A DNA stretch of 35,126 nt from Caballeronia sp. dw_19 (GCF_018449515.1 NZ_JAAVUQ010000059.1:1-35126); one strand, 5' to 3'. Shown: positions 1-7,793, counted from the stretch's first letter. Notes: generated by a model not told the origin, from the letters alone. Numbers and translations are program-made.

Positions 1-2
1 AA

Positions 3-119
3 TCGCGAATTCGCAAGGCAGTTACATACATTCTCGACAGGCCTGATTCGGCGTTTGATGGCCCGATGATCCTGTCCGATGGTGTTGTTCGGATACTTGA
101 TCTGCCGGACAGTGAGCGA
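3..119 (-). pseudogene. IS6-family transposase fragment (fossil)
   Basis: Reading leftward from 119, an open frame of 39 codons contains VRQIKYPNNTIGQDHR followed by AIKRRIRP. This matches the conserved C-terminal part of IS6/IS26-type DDE transposases (usual form: KYLNN, then EQDHR and a KRR-type basic run). The catalytic Glu expected just before QDHR is Gly here. Similarity fades after the RP pair, and a hairpin starts at 120 where more N-terminal transposase sequence should lie, so both ends are broken. No terminal inverted repeats were recognised. It is an inactive remnant; the left edge may continue outside the window. The family is recognised by motif only. Confidence 0.6.
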
Positions 120-151
120 TGCACCGGCGGAATTCATCTACCGCCGGTGCA
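120..151. terminator. Perfect 11-bp stem-loop downstream of the aldo/keto reductase
   Basis: TGCACCGGCGG (120-130) and CCGCCGGTGCA (141-151) form a perfect inverted repeat with a 10-base loop. It starts 15 bases beyond the stop codon of the leftward aldo/keto reductase gene, where a terminator or mRNA-stabilising hairpin would sit. There is no T-run on either side, so intrinsic termination is not certain. It also marks the boundary with the IS6-type fossil. Confidence 0.5.
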
Positions 152-166
152 GTCTGGAGCCAGGCG

Positions 167-1183
167 CTATTGAGGCGTCGGCGCATCCTCTCGGATCAGC
201 TCGCGGCGCTTTAGTTCGGTCCAGAATGCCGATGGAATGTCAGCCCGGAAGGTTTGCAGGTTGTCTTCCAACTGTGCAACCGTCCGCACGCCGGGGATGT
301 TGGTCGGGATCGCGGGATGGCCCAGAACGAATTGCAGGGCTGCCGCTTTGAGCGGCACCGAGTATTCCTGACACACCTGTTCGATCTTGCGCACCCGTTC
401 GAGAATCGCTTCTGGCGCAGGCGAATAATTGTATTTCGCACCCGGTAGCGCGCCGGTCGCCAGAATGCCGCTGTTGTAACCACCACCGAGAATCACCGAC
501 ACCTGCTTCTCTTCACACAGCGGCAGAAAACCATCGAGCGCGTCCTGCTCGAGCAGCGTATAGCGACCCGCCAGCAGCAGGCAGTCGAAGTCTTGCCGGC
601 GAATCGCTTCATGCGCGACTTGCCACTCGTTGACACCAATCCCCACGGCCTTCACAACACCCTCGTCACGAAGTTTCAGCAGTGCTTTCGCCGCACCTGT
701 CATCGCTGCCTCGAACATCTCGGGCTGACGCTTCCCGTGTGTAAATACGTCGATGTCGTGAATCAGCGCGATGTCGATATGTTCCAGCGCAAGCCGCTGC
801 AGACTATCTTCGATCGACCGCATCGTGCCGTCATAGCTGTAGTCGAAGACGCATTCGAACGGCAGCCCGTCAACCCACGGTTCAAAGTCGATCTCGGCGC
901 GCTTGCGGGGTTTCAGAAGGCGTCCAACCTTGGTCGACAGCACATATTGGTCGCGCGGATACCAACGCAGCCCCTGGCCACAGCGTGCCTCACTCAACCC
1001 GTGGCCGTACATGGGTGCGGTGTCGAAGTAGCGTACGCCCGCGTCCCATGCTGCCTTGATCAAGGCAGCCGAATCCTCTTCGCTGATCGGCCTGAAGATG
1101 TTGCCGATCGGCGCGGCGCCAAAGCCCATTACGGTTGTTTTGAGCCCCGAACGCGGCCATTTACGTTTTGCTACCGGATCCAT
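167..1183 (-). CDS. Aldo/keto reductase, L-fucose / aldose dehydrogenase-like
   Basis: A 338-residue NAD(P)-dependent aldo/keto reductase of the group that includes L-fucose and D-threo-aldose 1-dehydrogenases, which oxidise aldoses to lactones in the cytoplasm. The N-terminal MGFGAAPIGN stretch starts the TIM barrel. The catalytic tetrad is visible as Asp54 and Tyr59 (FDTAPMYG), Lys85 (STKVGRL) and His142 (ALIHDID). Length is normal for the group. The start is set by AGGAG about six bases upstream. It is the last gene of a leftward set behind a carbohydrate-binding protein and a DUF1479 protein, which supports a sugar substrate. A stem-loop at 1201-1232 separates it from the upstream gene. 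The family call is firm; the exact substrate is inferred. Confidence 0.88.
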   Translation of the reverse strand: MDPVAKRKWPRSGLKTTVMGFGAAPIGNIFRPISEEDSAALIKAAWDAGVRYFDTAPMYGHGLSEARCGQGLRWYPRDQYVLSTKVGRLLKPRKRAEIDFEPWVDGLPFECVFDYSYDGTMRSIEDSLQRLALEHIDIALIHDIDVFTHGKRQPEMFEAAMTGAAKALLKLRDEGVVKAVGIGVNEWQVAHEAIRRQDFDCLLLAGRYTLLEQDALDGFLPLCEEKQVSVILGGGYNSGILATGALPGAKYNYSPAPEAILERVRKIEQVCQEYSVPLKAAALQFVLGHPAIPTNIPGVRTVAQLEDNLQTFRADIPSAFWTELKRRELIREDAPTPQ

Positions 1184-1200
1184 CCTCGTCTCCTTTGTCG

Positions 1201-1232
1201 ACCAGAGTTAGTGCTTCAGCACCTACTCTGGT
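1201..1232 (-). promoter_or_regulatory. Long imperfect stem-loop between binding-protein and reductase genes
   Basis: ACCAGAGT (1201-1208) pairs with ACTCTGGT (1225-1232) and GTGCT (1211-1215) with AGCAC (1218-1222), leaving a 2x2 internal loop and a 2-base tip. In the leftward transcript it falls after the binding-protein stop and just before the ribosome-binding site of the reductase. No U-run follows it. Such hairpins behind a binding-protein gene often protect the upstream mRNA and lower downstream expression; that role here is inferred. Confidence 0.55.
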
Positions 1233-1300
1233 CCCATGCAACTGGTTGCTACCATGAGTATAGATATTCGATTCAAGCCTGGTTCACGCGAAGCTCCCGC

Positions 1301-2548
1301 TTACTTGACCTTCGCCGCAACGGCAAGTTTGCGCACCCCCTCTTTCGGATCCTCGTTCGAATTCATGAAATTCGTTACGACGTCGGTAATCGCGCCAGCA
1401 GTAACCGATGACTGAAGTTCGCCGAAGGCCAACGACGGCAGGAATCCCCCCGATTTAATCGTGGCCTGCTCGTCTGCGCGTGATTTCTTGGCGCAGCCAT
1501 CGAACTTGTCCATGGGCACATCCAGCCGGACGGGAATTGACCCCTTGTAGAGACTGAACTGCTGCTGGAAATCAGGCGACATGATCGTCTTGGCGAGTGC
1601 AAGCTGCCCGGGAGTCGCCTCCGTTTTGCCATTCTGCTGAAAGAACACGAACGCATCCACTGTGTACGTGTAGGCATTCGCCGTACCGGGCGCCGCCGCG
1701 CAGATATAGTCGACATCGGCCTTCTTGTTCGCATTTGCGAACTCCCCTTTCGCCCAGTCGCCCATGAATTGCATCCCGCCCGAGCCGGAAATAACCATTG
1801 CCGTCGCGAGATTCCAGTCACGGCCGGAGTAGCCTTTGTCGAAGTAAGTCCGGATCTTCTGGACGGTCTCGAACACCTGCACCATCTGCGGCGAGGTCAG
1901 CGTTTTCTGGTCGAGTTCAACAAGGGCTTTCTTGTAGAAATCAGGTCCCTGAGAAAGCACCACGGTCTCCCAGATCGTCATGTCTTGCCAAGGCTGGCCG
2001 CCATGCGCGACGGGCGTGATACCCGCTGCGCGAAACTTGTCGGCGAGCGCAAAAAACTCCGGCCACGTCGTGGGCGCCGACCCGCCGACTTTATCGAGGT
2101 CGGCTTTGTTAATCCACAACCAATTGATTCGGTGTACAGAGAATGGCGCAGCGATATAGTGACCCCCTGCCTTCATGGAGCTGTCTATTTGCGCTGGCGA
2201 ATGCGCTTTCCAGTCGGTAGCGGACTGATCTATATTGACCAATACCCCCTGAGCGGCCCAGTCCTGAATAAGAGGCCCCTTGATCTGCGCGGCCGACGGT
2301 GCGTTGCCCGCGATGACCTGGGTCTTCAGCGCCGTCATGGCTGCCGCGCCCGCTCCGCCCGCTATGGCGAAGTCCTTCCACTCGTAGCCCTGTTTGCTCA
2401 TATCGTCCTTCAGCACCCGGATTGCCTTCGACTCTCCTCCGGAGGTCCACCAGTGCAGTACCGAAAGCTGTTCGGCGCCAAGTACTGCATGTGTTCCAGC
2501 CACGAGCAGCGCAACAGCCGCCGCAACCGATGTCAGTGATCGTTTCAT
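1301..2548 (-). CDS. Carbohydrate ABC transporter substrate-binding protein (family 1)
   Basis: A periplasmic solute-binding protein of about 415 residues, resembling glucose/mannose-type binding proteins. From the chosen start the first 24 residues form a signal peptide (Lys-Arg, then SVAAAVALLVAG, ending VLG before Ala). The mature protein begins with LSVLHWWTSGGESKAI, typical of the family, and contains a conserved GGMQFMGDWAKGEF segment. The start at 2548 is preferred over the longer open frame because GGAG lies six bases upstream and the signal peptide begins there. No permease or ATPase gene is adjacent: the upstream gene is a DUF1479 protein and the downstream one a reductase. It must therefore work with a transporter encoded elsewhere, or be a relic of a split operon. 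The sugar is unknown. Confidence 0.9.
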   Translation of the reverse strand: MKRSLTSVAAAVALLVAGTHAVLGAEQLSVLHWWTSGGESKAIRVLKDDMSKQGYEWKDFAIAGGAGAAAMTALKTQVIAGNAPSAAQIKGPLIQDWAAQGVLVNIDQSATDWKAHSPAQIDSSMKAGGHYIAAPFSVHRINWLWINKADLDKVGGSAPTTWPEFFALADKFRAAGITPVAHGGQPWQDMTIWETVVLSQGPDFYKKALVELDQKTLTSPQMVQVFETVQKIRTYFDKGYSGRDWNLATAMVISGSGGMQFMGDWAKGEFANANKKADVDYICAAAPGTANAYTYTVDAFVFFQQNGKTEATPGQLALAKTIMSPDFQQQFSLYKGSIPVRLDVPMDKFDGCAKKSRADEQATIKSGGFLPSLAFGELQSSVTAGAITDVVTNFMNSNEDPKEGVRKLAVAAKVK

Positions 2549-2604
2549 TGCAGTCTCCGAAGTTTTAGTTATTGATCGAGCGGCGCATTCACGGCTAGGG
2601 CGAA

Positions 2605-2628
2605 CGCGCATGCTCGATTTCATGCGTG
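2605..2628 (-). promoter_or_regulatory. Short inverted repeat in the DUF1479 / binding-protein gap
   Basis: CGCATG (2607-2612) and CATGCG (2621-2626) are separated by eight bases, and the pairing extends outward with one G-T pair. It lies in the 98-base gap between two leftward genes. It could be an mRNA hairpin or a binding site; nothing distinguishes these. Confidence 0.25.
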
Positions 2629-2646
2629 ACAGACATCTTTGCCGAT

Positions 2647-3891
2647 CTACAGGTCAAACCCAAGTTGCGCCTTGCCGAGCACGGTCAGATCGTCAGCCGT
2701 AGCGCGCCCGGTGAAATCCACTTCGAAATGGTCGGTAGGAAAATCGGGCGGGCTCTCACCCTTAAGGAACCTCGGCAACTGACGCTTGAGGTAAGCGTCG
2801 TTCTTGGCGCACGCAGGCGCCGAGGCGATGTACATCACGTTGCTGTAACCCGCCCCCCTGTGTTCATCTTCAACAGCATGGATCACATCGCTATGCCAAA
2901 ACACGGTGTCGCCCGCGTCCATTTTGGGAATCGACGACAGCGCCTCGAACAATGGCGCATGGAATTCCGGCTTGATCGACAGCGCCCGCCCGGGCATGGC
3001 GCCGCATAGGTCGTCCTCTGCGACATCGTCCTGAAGCGCGCGCAGCAGGATGTACACCATCGAATTGACGATGGGCACGAGTTGGAGCGTACCGTCGCCT
3101 GGGCCTTGCGGCGTCAAGGCAGTCCAGCCCTGGAAGGTGCGGAACATCGAGCACACGGCGGGCGACGCGATCTCCTGCACGTCAGGCCGGAACGCTGCAT
3201 CGAACGGATCGTAGTCTCGCCAGTTGCCCGCAAACACATGGCGATATACCTTTCGGAAATTGCTTTCGATCCAGCGCTCGACCGACCCGCCGTCGCAATG
3301 AGCGGACAAGCCAAGCGACGCGGAGCCCGGCGGCCTGCGACGCAGACGATCGGCATACACAGGCACGCGCTCCGGATCGAAGTGCACGCGCCCTTCGCTT
3401 TCATTGCGCCACAGCCGGTTCAGGAACACACGCGCCTCGGTCAGCGCCTCCGATTGACGGGCCAGCACTTGTGGCTTCGACCAATACACGCCGTAGATCT
3501 GCGGCTTGCTGGATGCCAACTGGCCAAAGTATTTGTCCTCGGCGCGATTTTCCAGACGCTTGTCGAGATTATTGCGCTCGACATAGTGGGCAATGTCCTT
3601 GTCCCAGTTTTGCACCAGCGCGCGGGGGAAGACATTGCGAATCACGCACGCGCCGCGCGCCTTGACGATCGCGATCTGGTCCGCGGTGACACGTTTTTCG
3701 GTAATGTCGGAAAACTGGATCTCGGGAATGACGGCTTCTCCACGATCGCGCTGCCTGGCAATTCGCTTCGCTTCGGCGCTAATCGCTTCTTCGACTTCGG
3801 CGAAAACCGCTCGGTAATTCGGCAACGCCGCGCGCAACTCTTTTTTCGCTTGCCGGATTGCGGCCGGCAAATCGTCAATGATTAACGCCAT
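2647..3891 (-). CDS. DUF1479 (YbiU-like) putative Fe(II)/2-oxoglutarate dioxygenase
   Basis: A 414-residue member of DUF1479, the family of E. coli YbiU, whose fold is the jelly roll of Fe(II)/2-oxoglutarate oxygenases. Visible candidate metal ligands are His198 and Asp200 (SAHCDGG) and a distal His333 or His338 in FWHSDVIHAVED, with Arg345 following as a possible 2-oxoglutarate contact. Length fits the family. The start at 3891 is chosen because GGAGAC lies directly upstream, and the same Shine-Dalgarno string precedes the next gene; the ATG four codons earlier would overlap it. It heads the leftward set with a carbohydrate-binding protein and an aldo/keto reductase, and is divergent from an AraC regulator. 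No substrate is established for the family; a sugar or sugar-acid link is inferred from context. Confidence 0.85.
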   Translation of the reverse strand: MALIIDDLPAAIRQAKKELRAALPNYRAVFAEVEEAISAEAKRIARQRDRGEAVIPEIQFSDITEKRVTADQIAIVKARGACVIRNVFPRALVQNWDKDIAHYVERNNLDKRLENRAEDKYFGQLASSKPQIYGVYWSKPQVLARQSEALTEARVFLNRLWRNESEGRVHFDPERVPVYADRLRRRPPGSASLGLSAHCDGGSVERWIESNFRKVYRHVFAGNWRDYDPFDAAFRPDVQEIASPAVCSMFRTFQGWTALTPQGPGDGTLQLVPIVNSMVYILLRALQDDVAEDDLCGAMPGRALSIKPEFHAPLFEALSSIPKMDAGDTVFWHSDVIHAVEDEHRGAGYSNVMYIASAPACAKNDAYLKRQLPRFLKGESPPDFPTDHFEVDFTGRATADDLTVLGKAQLGFDL

Positions 3892-3906
3892 GATTGTCTC
3901 CATTTG

Positions 3907-3922
3907 ATATGCCCGAGCATAT
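3907..3922. promoter_or_regulatory. 16-bp palindrome in the divergent AraC / DUF1479 promoter region
   Basis: ATATGC and GCATAT are separated by CCGA, forming a perfect 6-bp-arm palindrome. It lies 15 bases upstream of the DUF1479 start and about 56 upstream of the AraC start. The position suits an operator for the leftward operon. AraC-family sites are usually direct repeats, so a different regulator is possible. Confidence 0.35.
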
Positions 3923-3978
3923 GACGTGCGTGCGCGCCTTGGTGATACTATTCAGACAATCTATTTGCGCTTTCAGCC

Positions 3979-4950
3979 ATGAAGCCAGCCTATGAACATG
4001 TCGAGTTCGGCGAGGACTGTTCGCTCCGGGTTTACCACCGGCGGCTTCCGCGTATTCCGTTCGAATGGCATCACCATCCGGAGTACGAGTTAACGCTGAC
4101 GATGAACAGTCATGGCAAGCGTTATATCGGCGACTCTGTCAATGAATACGAGGCGGAGGATCTCGTGCTCGTGCCGCCAGATCTCCCGCACACCTGGGCG
4201 TCGAATCGTTCGATCGAGCCATCCTCCCCACAGGTCGCCATCGTTATCTGGTTCAACGGCGATTGGGCGCGGCGTATGGCGGATTGTTGCCCCGAATATG
4301 AACCGCTGCGCAAGCTGTTACGCAGGGCTGCGTGTGGGCTGGCCTTCGAGCCGCCTGCTGGTAAATCGATGCACGGCCGCCTGGAGCAATTACTATCAAG
4401 CGGGGCGCGCGAGCGCCTTAGCTGCGCCCTCGATATTTTGTGCACGCTCGCCGACGCGCCGGGCCAGCCGCTGGCCTCACCGAGTGCTTTTAACCATCCA
4501 ACCGCCGGCCCATCGGGTCACGAGCCCGAACGGATCAACCGGGTCCTTTCGATGATCGACGCCCGCTTTGCCGAACCGCTGCGCCTGTCAGAGCTCTGCG
4601 CGGCTGCCAGCCTGTCGGAACGCACGCTCGCGCGTTACTTTGTTCAGCATATCGGTGAGAGCGTCGGTCGGTATATCACCCGGGTTCGTATTGGTCACGC
4701 GTGCCGAATGCTGGCTGATACCACCCTGCCCGTTGCTGTCATCGCTGCTCGTTCTGGCTTCGCGAACGTCGCCAATTTCAATCGGCAGTTCAGGACCACG
4801 AAGCAAACGACACCGGCCGAATATCGACGGCTATTCGCCGCCGGCTCTCCGGATAAGGACGCAGCGGTTCGCTTGACCGAACGATCTCCGTCACTTCAAA
4901 GGAAGCGGAAATCGGCCGGTGAGCGAAACGACGAAGAGACCGCTTATTAG
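3979..4950 (+). CDS. AraC-family transcriptional regulator with N-terminal cupin
   Basis: A 323-residue regulator. The N-terminal cupin shows the metal-cupin-like HHHPEYEL (residues 31-38), then EYEAEDLVLVPPDLPHTW, a sensor arrangement common in AraC proteins that bind small molecules. The C-terminal double helix-turn-helix runs from about 184 to 284, including LSERTLARYF and the second-helix region GFANVANFNRQFR, ending with the family's TPAEYRRLF. About 40 polar residues follow. It is divergent from the DUF1479 / binding-protein / reductase set, the normal position for its activator. The inducer is unknown, plausibly the sugar bound by that set. Confidence 0.92.
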   Translation: MKPAYEHVEFGEDCSLRVYHRRLPRIPFEWHHHPEYELTLTMNSHGKRYIGDSVNEYEAEDLVLVPPDLPHTWASNRSIEPSSPQVAIVIWFNGDWARRMADCCPEYEPLRKLLRRAACGLAFEPPAGKSMHGRLEQLLSSGARERLSCALDILCTLADAPGQPLASPSAFNHPTAGPSGHEPERINRVLSMIDARFAEPLRLSELCAAASLSERTLARYFVQHIGESVGRYITRVRIGHACRMLADTTLPVAVIAARSGFANVANFNRQFRTTKQTTPAEYRRLFAAGSPDKDAAVRLTERSPSLQRKRKSAGERNDEETAY

Positions 4951-5456
4951 GATGTGCGTGGACACCGCTTCGTTATCAATTGTGCAGCGGGAGCGAAGGC
5001 TAGCGGTGAGTTCAACGTCTACCTGCGCGAAGTCTGGCTCGACCACGGCTTGGGTACACCCGATGAATTCAACGCTCCTTGCAGATGGGCGCGCCGATCA
5101 ACTGCTTGTAACGAAGCTTTGCAACTGATCCCGGCGACGGTGTGCTTGGAGTCCACGGTCAACGATCTGTTGGCGTTGGTACGGCAAACTGCTTCCAACG
5201 AAGGGCCGCGTCCGCGTACAAACAACTCCGTACCGTATATTCGCCACGACGAGCCGAAGTCGACCCAACAACAGCCGGTCGCCTCCGCGCCCCTTAGATG
5301 GCCGTTTGAGAGCTATAACGGCCATTATTTTTGGTTCGTCTTGCATATCATCGGCAAAGAGATCCGTTCCCCGAAGCGTCAATTTGCATCGTTGCATGCG
5401 ACCGCTTTAGAGGAACGTCGGCGGCCTCACCCCGTAGGCCGAAACCCCGGGGGCGG
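4951..5456. other. 506-bp gene-free stretch between convergent regulators
   Basis: The stretch lies between the AraC stop and the convergent LysR stop. Several frames are open, but none gives a recognisable protein, so no gene is called. The clear element is the strong rightward terminator at 5298-5333, about 350 bases after the AraC gene. This implies either a long 3' untranslated region or a separate short transcript. Decayed coding sequence cannot be excluded. Confidence 0.5.
5298..5333 (+). terminator. Strong intrinsic terminator, rightward
   Basis: ATGGCCGTT (5298-5306) and AACGGCCAT (5317-5325) form a perfect 9-bp stem with a 10-base loop. TATTTTT (5326-5332) follows immediately. This is a textbook rho-independent terminator on the + strand. 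The nearest rightward gene ends about 350 bases upstream. Confidence 0.8.
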
Positions 5457-6383
5457 CTACACTGGCCCGACCGACGCGGCGACCTTTTCAAACACATCGC
5501 GCAGGCGCGGGGCGGCGAAGTCAAGAAAGCGGCGCATCTTGAGCGGCATCTGTCCGCGCGAAACATGGACAAGGTTCACAGGCACCGGGTTCGGTTCGAA
5601 TGCATCGAGGATGATGCGCAGCGCATCCGCCTCGACCGCTTCGGCAACCTGATAGTGCAGTAGCCGCGTTATCCCCACGCCGCGGATCGCGGCTTGTGCT
5701 GCAGCCTCCGTCGTCGTCACGGACAGACGCGGCACAACAGGAACATCAAAGGTGGCTCCCGATCCTGGCGCCTTGAAGCGCCAATCGGGCGAAGGCAACG
5801 GCGTATCGACGGCGACGCACGGCAGTTTCAGCAGATCGTCCGGGGTCCGAGGCACACCACGCCCGTCCATGAGCGCAGGGCTTGCGCACACCACCGTACG
5901 CATAAGGCCAACCTGTGTCGCCACCATCGCGCTATCGGGGAGCTTTCCGACACGCACGGCCATATCAACGTGAGCGTCGATCAGGTCGATGTTGCGATCA
6001 GCCAGCATCAGGCGGACGTTGATTTCGGAAAACAGGGCAAGGAAGTCCGCCACCACGGGCAGGACGTGCAGTCGACCTAACTGAATTGGCGCGGTAATGA
6101 CAAGTTCGCCCTTTGGCATAGTGAATTCGCCAGCAGCCTCCCGTTCGGCTTCCTCAACTTGTTCGAGAATGCGCCGCGCAGCGGCGACATACGCAATGCC
6201 TGCATCCGTCAGCATGAGCTTGCGTGTTGTGCGGATCAGAAGGCGCGTGCCCAGGAGTGTTTCGAGGTCCGTGATTTTCCGGCTCAACGTTGCCAAGGGC
6301 ACCTTCAAAGCACGTCCTGCTGCCGAAAGGCTTCCGGTCTCGGTCACGGTCACCAGCATCGACATGGCCTCAAAGCGGTCCAT
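5457..6383 (-). CDS. LysR-family transcriptional regulator
   Basis: A 308-residue LysR regulator. The N-terminal winged helix-turn-helix (about residues 1-60) shows MLVTVTETGSLSAAGRAL and ATLSRKITDLETLLGTRLL. The effector domain begins near residue 90 with GELVITAPIQLGRLHVLP, typical of the subgroup that often represses a divergent oxidoreductase or quinone-response gene. The start at 6383 is preferred because GGGAGG sits upstream; the ATG four codons earlier overlaps that site. The divergent genes encode an AhpD-like protein and a PPOX protein, its likely targets. The 124-base intergenic region would hold the shared operator; no convincing T-N11-A box could be picked by eye. Confidence 0.92.
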   Translation of the reverse strand: MDRFEAMSMLVTVTETGSLSAAGRALKVPLATLSRKITDLETLLGTRLLIRTTRKLMLTDAGIAYVAAARRILEQVEEAEREAAGEFTMPKGELVITAPIQLGRLHVLPVVADFLALFSEINVRLMLADRNIDLIDAHVDMAVRVGKLPDSAMVATQVGLMRTVVCASPALMDGRGVPRTPDDLLKLPCVAVDTPLPSPDWRFKAPGSGATFDVPVVPRLSVTTTEAAAQAAIRGVGITRLLHYQVAEAVEADALRIILDAFEPNPVPVNLVHVSRGQMPLKMRRFLDFAAPRLRDVFEKVAASVGPV

Positions 6384-6507
6384 CCATCCTCCCATTTTTC
6401 GGTGAAATGATTCCCAAGATTACCGGATTATCTATGGAAGTGAAAAGCAGGATGATGTTTCCCAGCCGAACCAATTCCGGTTTGCGCATCCTAAAGGAAA
6501 CCCCACC

Positions 6508-7053
6508 ATGTCCCGCATTTCGATTCCGGCCCTTGACGCCGCCCCGGAAGCCTCCAGGCCCACGCTTGATGCCGTTCACAAGCAACTGGGCGTCGTGCCG
6601 AACCTGTTCCGTCTGATCGGCAGCAGCCCCGCCGCGCTCAGTGCCTTTACTGGCTTGCAGGGCGCGCTCTCGAAAACCCTCGACGTGAAGACCCGCGAAC
6701 GGATCGCGCTGGCCATCGCCCAAGTCAACGGTTGCGATTACTGCCTGTCAGCTCACACCTATCTCGGCCTGAATCTGGCGAAGATCAGCCCAGAGGAAAT
6801 CGCGCTGAACCGCAAGGGCGAGTCCGGCGACGCCAAGGCGAACGCGGCCGTCCAGTTCGCCGCCAAGGTGGCGAAGGAGCGCGGCCACGTCAGCGATGGC
6901 GATATCAAGGCTGTCCGCGATGCCGGTTTCAGCGACGCTCAGGTTGTGGAGATCGTCGCGTTGGTCGCGGAAAACAGCTTCACGAACTACCTCAACGAAG
7001 TCGCGAAGACGGAAATCGACTTTCCGGTTGTGCGAGCTGCAGAAGCCGCGTGA
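6508..7053 (+). CDS. Carboxymuconolactone decarboxylase / AhpD-like protein
   Basis: A 181-residue all-helical protein of the CMD/AhpD superfamily. The redox motif is intact: Cys76-x-x-Cys79 followed by His83 (NGCDYCLSAHTYLG), the arrangement used by alkylhydroperoxidase AhpD for peroxide reduction. Length fits the 'peroxidase-related' members rather than true decarboxylases. AAAGGAA lies about ten bases upstream of the start. It is divergent from a LysR regulator and followed 63 bases later by a PPOX-family flavin-binding gene, suggesting a small redox-stress or detoxification operon. Substrate unknown. Confidence 0.9.
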   Translation: MSRISIPALDAAPEASRPTLDAVHKQLGVVPNLFRLIGSSPAALSAFTGLQGALSKTLDVKTRERIALAIAQVNGCDYCLSAHTYLGLNLAKISPEEIALNRKGESGDAKANAAVQFAAKVAKERGHVSDGDIKAVRDAGFSDAQVVEIVALVAENSFTNYLNEVAKTEIDFPVVRAAEAA

Positions 7054-7116
7054 CGCCAATCGGGCCGGGGCGGTGCAGCCCCCGGCCCGCTCTATTTCCA
7101 GCAGCGGAGGCTCATC

Positions 7117-7749
7117 ATGTCGTATGGTTTTCTCGATGTTGCCGTGACGCCTAGCGTCCGGGCCGTGCAGGCCAAGATGGGCGCCGATCGCATGTGGCAG
7201 GACTTCAAGGGACACCGCGACTTCGACCGCTTCACGGAGAACGAAGCCGCCTTCATCGCCAATCGCGACAGCTTCTACATGGCGACGGTTTCAGAGACGG
7301 GTTGGCCCTATGTCCAGCATCGAGGCGGCCCGCCCGGCTTCCTGAAACTCGTCGATGAACACACGCTTGCCTTTGCCGACTATCGTGGCAATCGCCAATA
7401 CATCAGCACTGGCAACCTCGCGGCGAATGATCGGGCTTGCCTGTTCCTGATGGACTACGCCCACCGCGCGCGGCTCAAGGTCTATGCGCGGGTGGAAACC
7501 CTTGCGCTCGATGATGACCCTGCACTGACCGAACTTGTCACTGTGCCCGACTACCGGGCTAAGCTCGAACGCATCTTCCGGTTGCGTCTGGAAACATTCG
7601 ATTGGAATTGCCCGCAGCACATCACGCCGCGCTTCACCGAGCAGGAAGTTGCCGAGGTCGTTGGCCCACTTCGCGACCGCCTGGTTCAGCTCAACACTGA
7701 AAACGCTGAGCTACGCGCTCGCCTCGCCAACCCAGGAGATTCCCAATGA
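7117..7749 (+). CDS. Pyridoxamine 5'-phosphate oxidase-family (FMN-binding) protein
   Basis: A 210-residue protein of the PPOX split-barrel flavoprotein family. The segment FIANRDSFYMATVSETGWPYVQHRGGPPGF is the characteristic first strand pair with its flavin-contacting turn, followed by LAFADYRGNRQYISTGNL and NDRACLFLMDY. The C-terminus (about 160-205) is helical, probably a short coiled coil (VGPLRDRLVQLNTENAELRARL). It lies in an apparent operon behind the AhpD-like gene and overlaps the ATG of a truncated third gene. It is unlikely to be PdxH itself; a flavin-dependent reductase role on a small organic substrate is inferred. Confidence 0.87.
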   Translation: MSYGFLDVAVTPSVRAVQAKMGADRMWQDFKGHRDFDRFTENEAAFIANRDSFYMATVSETGWPYVQHRGGPPGFLKLVDEHTLAFADYRGNRQYISTGNLAANDRACLFLMDYAHRARLKVYARVETLALDDDPALTELVTVPDYRAKLERIFRLRLETFDWNCPQHITPRFTEQEVAEVVGPLRDRLVQLNTENAELRARLANPGDSQ

Positions 7750-7793
7750 ACACTGGGCGTCCAGCGCTGTCCCACGCCCGATACCGCGGTTAG
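7746..7793 (+). pseudogene. Start of a lost third operon gene (15 codons)
   Basis: An ATG overlaps the PPOX stop (ATGA) and has AGGAG eight bases upstream, the signature of a translationally coupled gene. The frame closes after 15 codons (MNTGRPALSHARYRG). No continuation was recognised in other frames over the next 250 bases. A downstream gene was probably deleted. A real 15-residue peptide is possible but less likely. Confidence 0.35.

Noticed and set aside
593..1411. 272-codon open frame on the plus strand
   Set aside because: It runs opposite to the aldo/keto reductase, whose catalytic tetrad is clear; the frame has no family match by eye.
4954..5652. 232-codon plus-strand frame between AraC and LysR genes
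   Set aside because: Its second half is antisense to LysR, and the first half shows no recognisable motif; a possible transposase likeness did not hold up.
6384..6507. LysR T-N11-A operator in the divergent promoter
   Set aside because: Several loose candidates exist, but none is distinctly symmetric or well placed.
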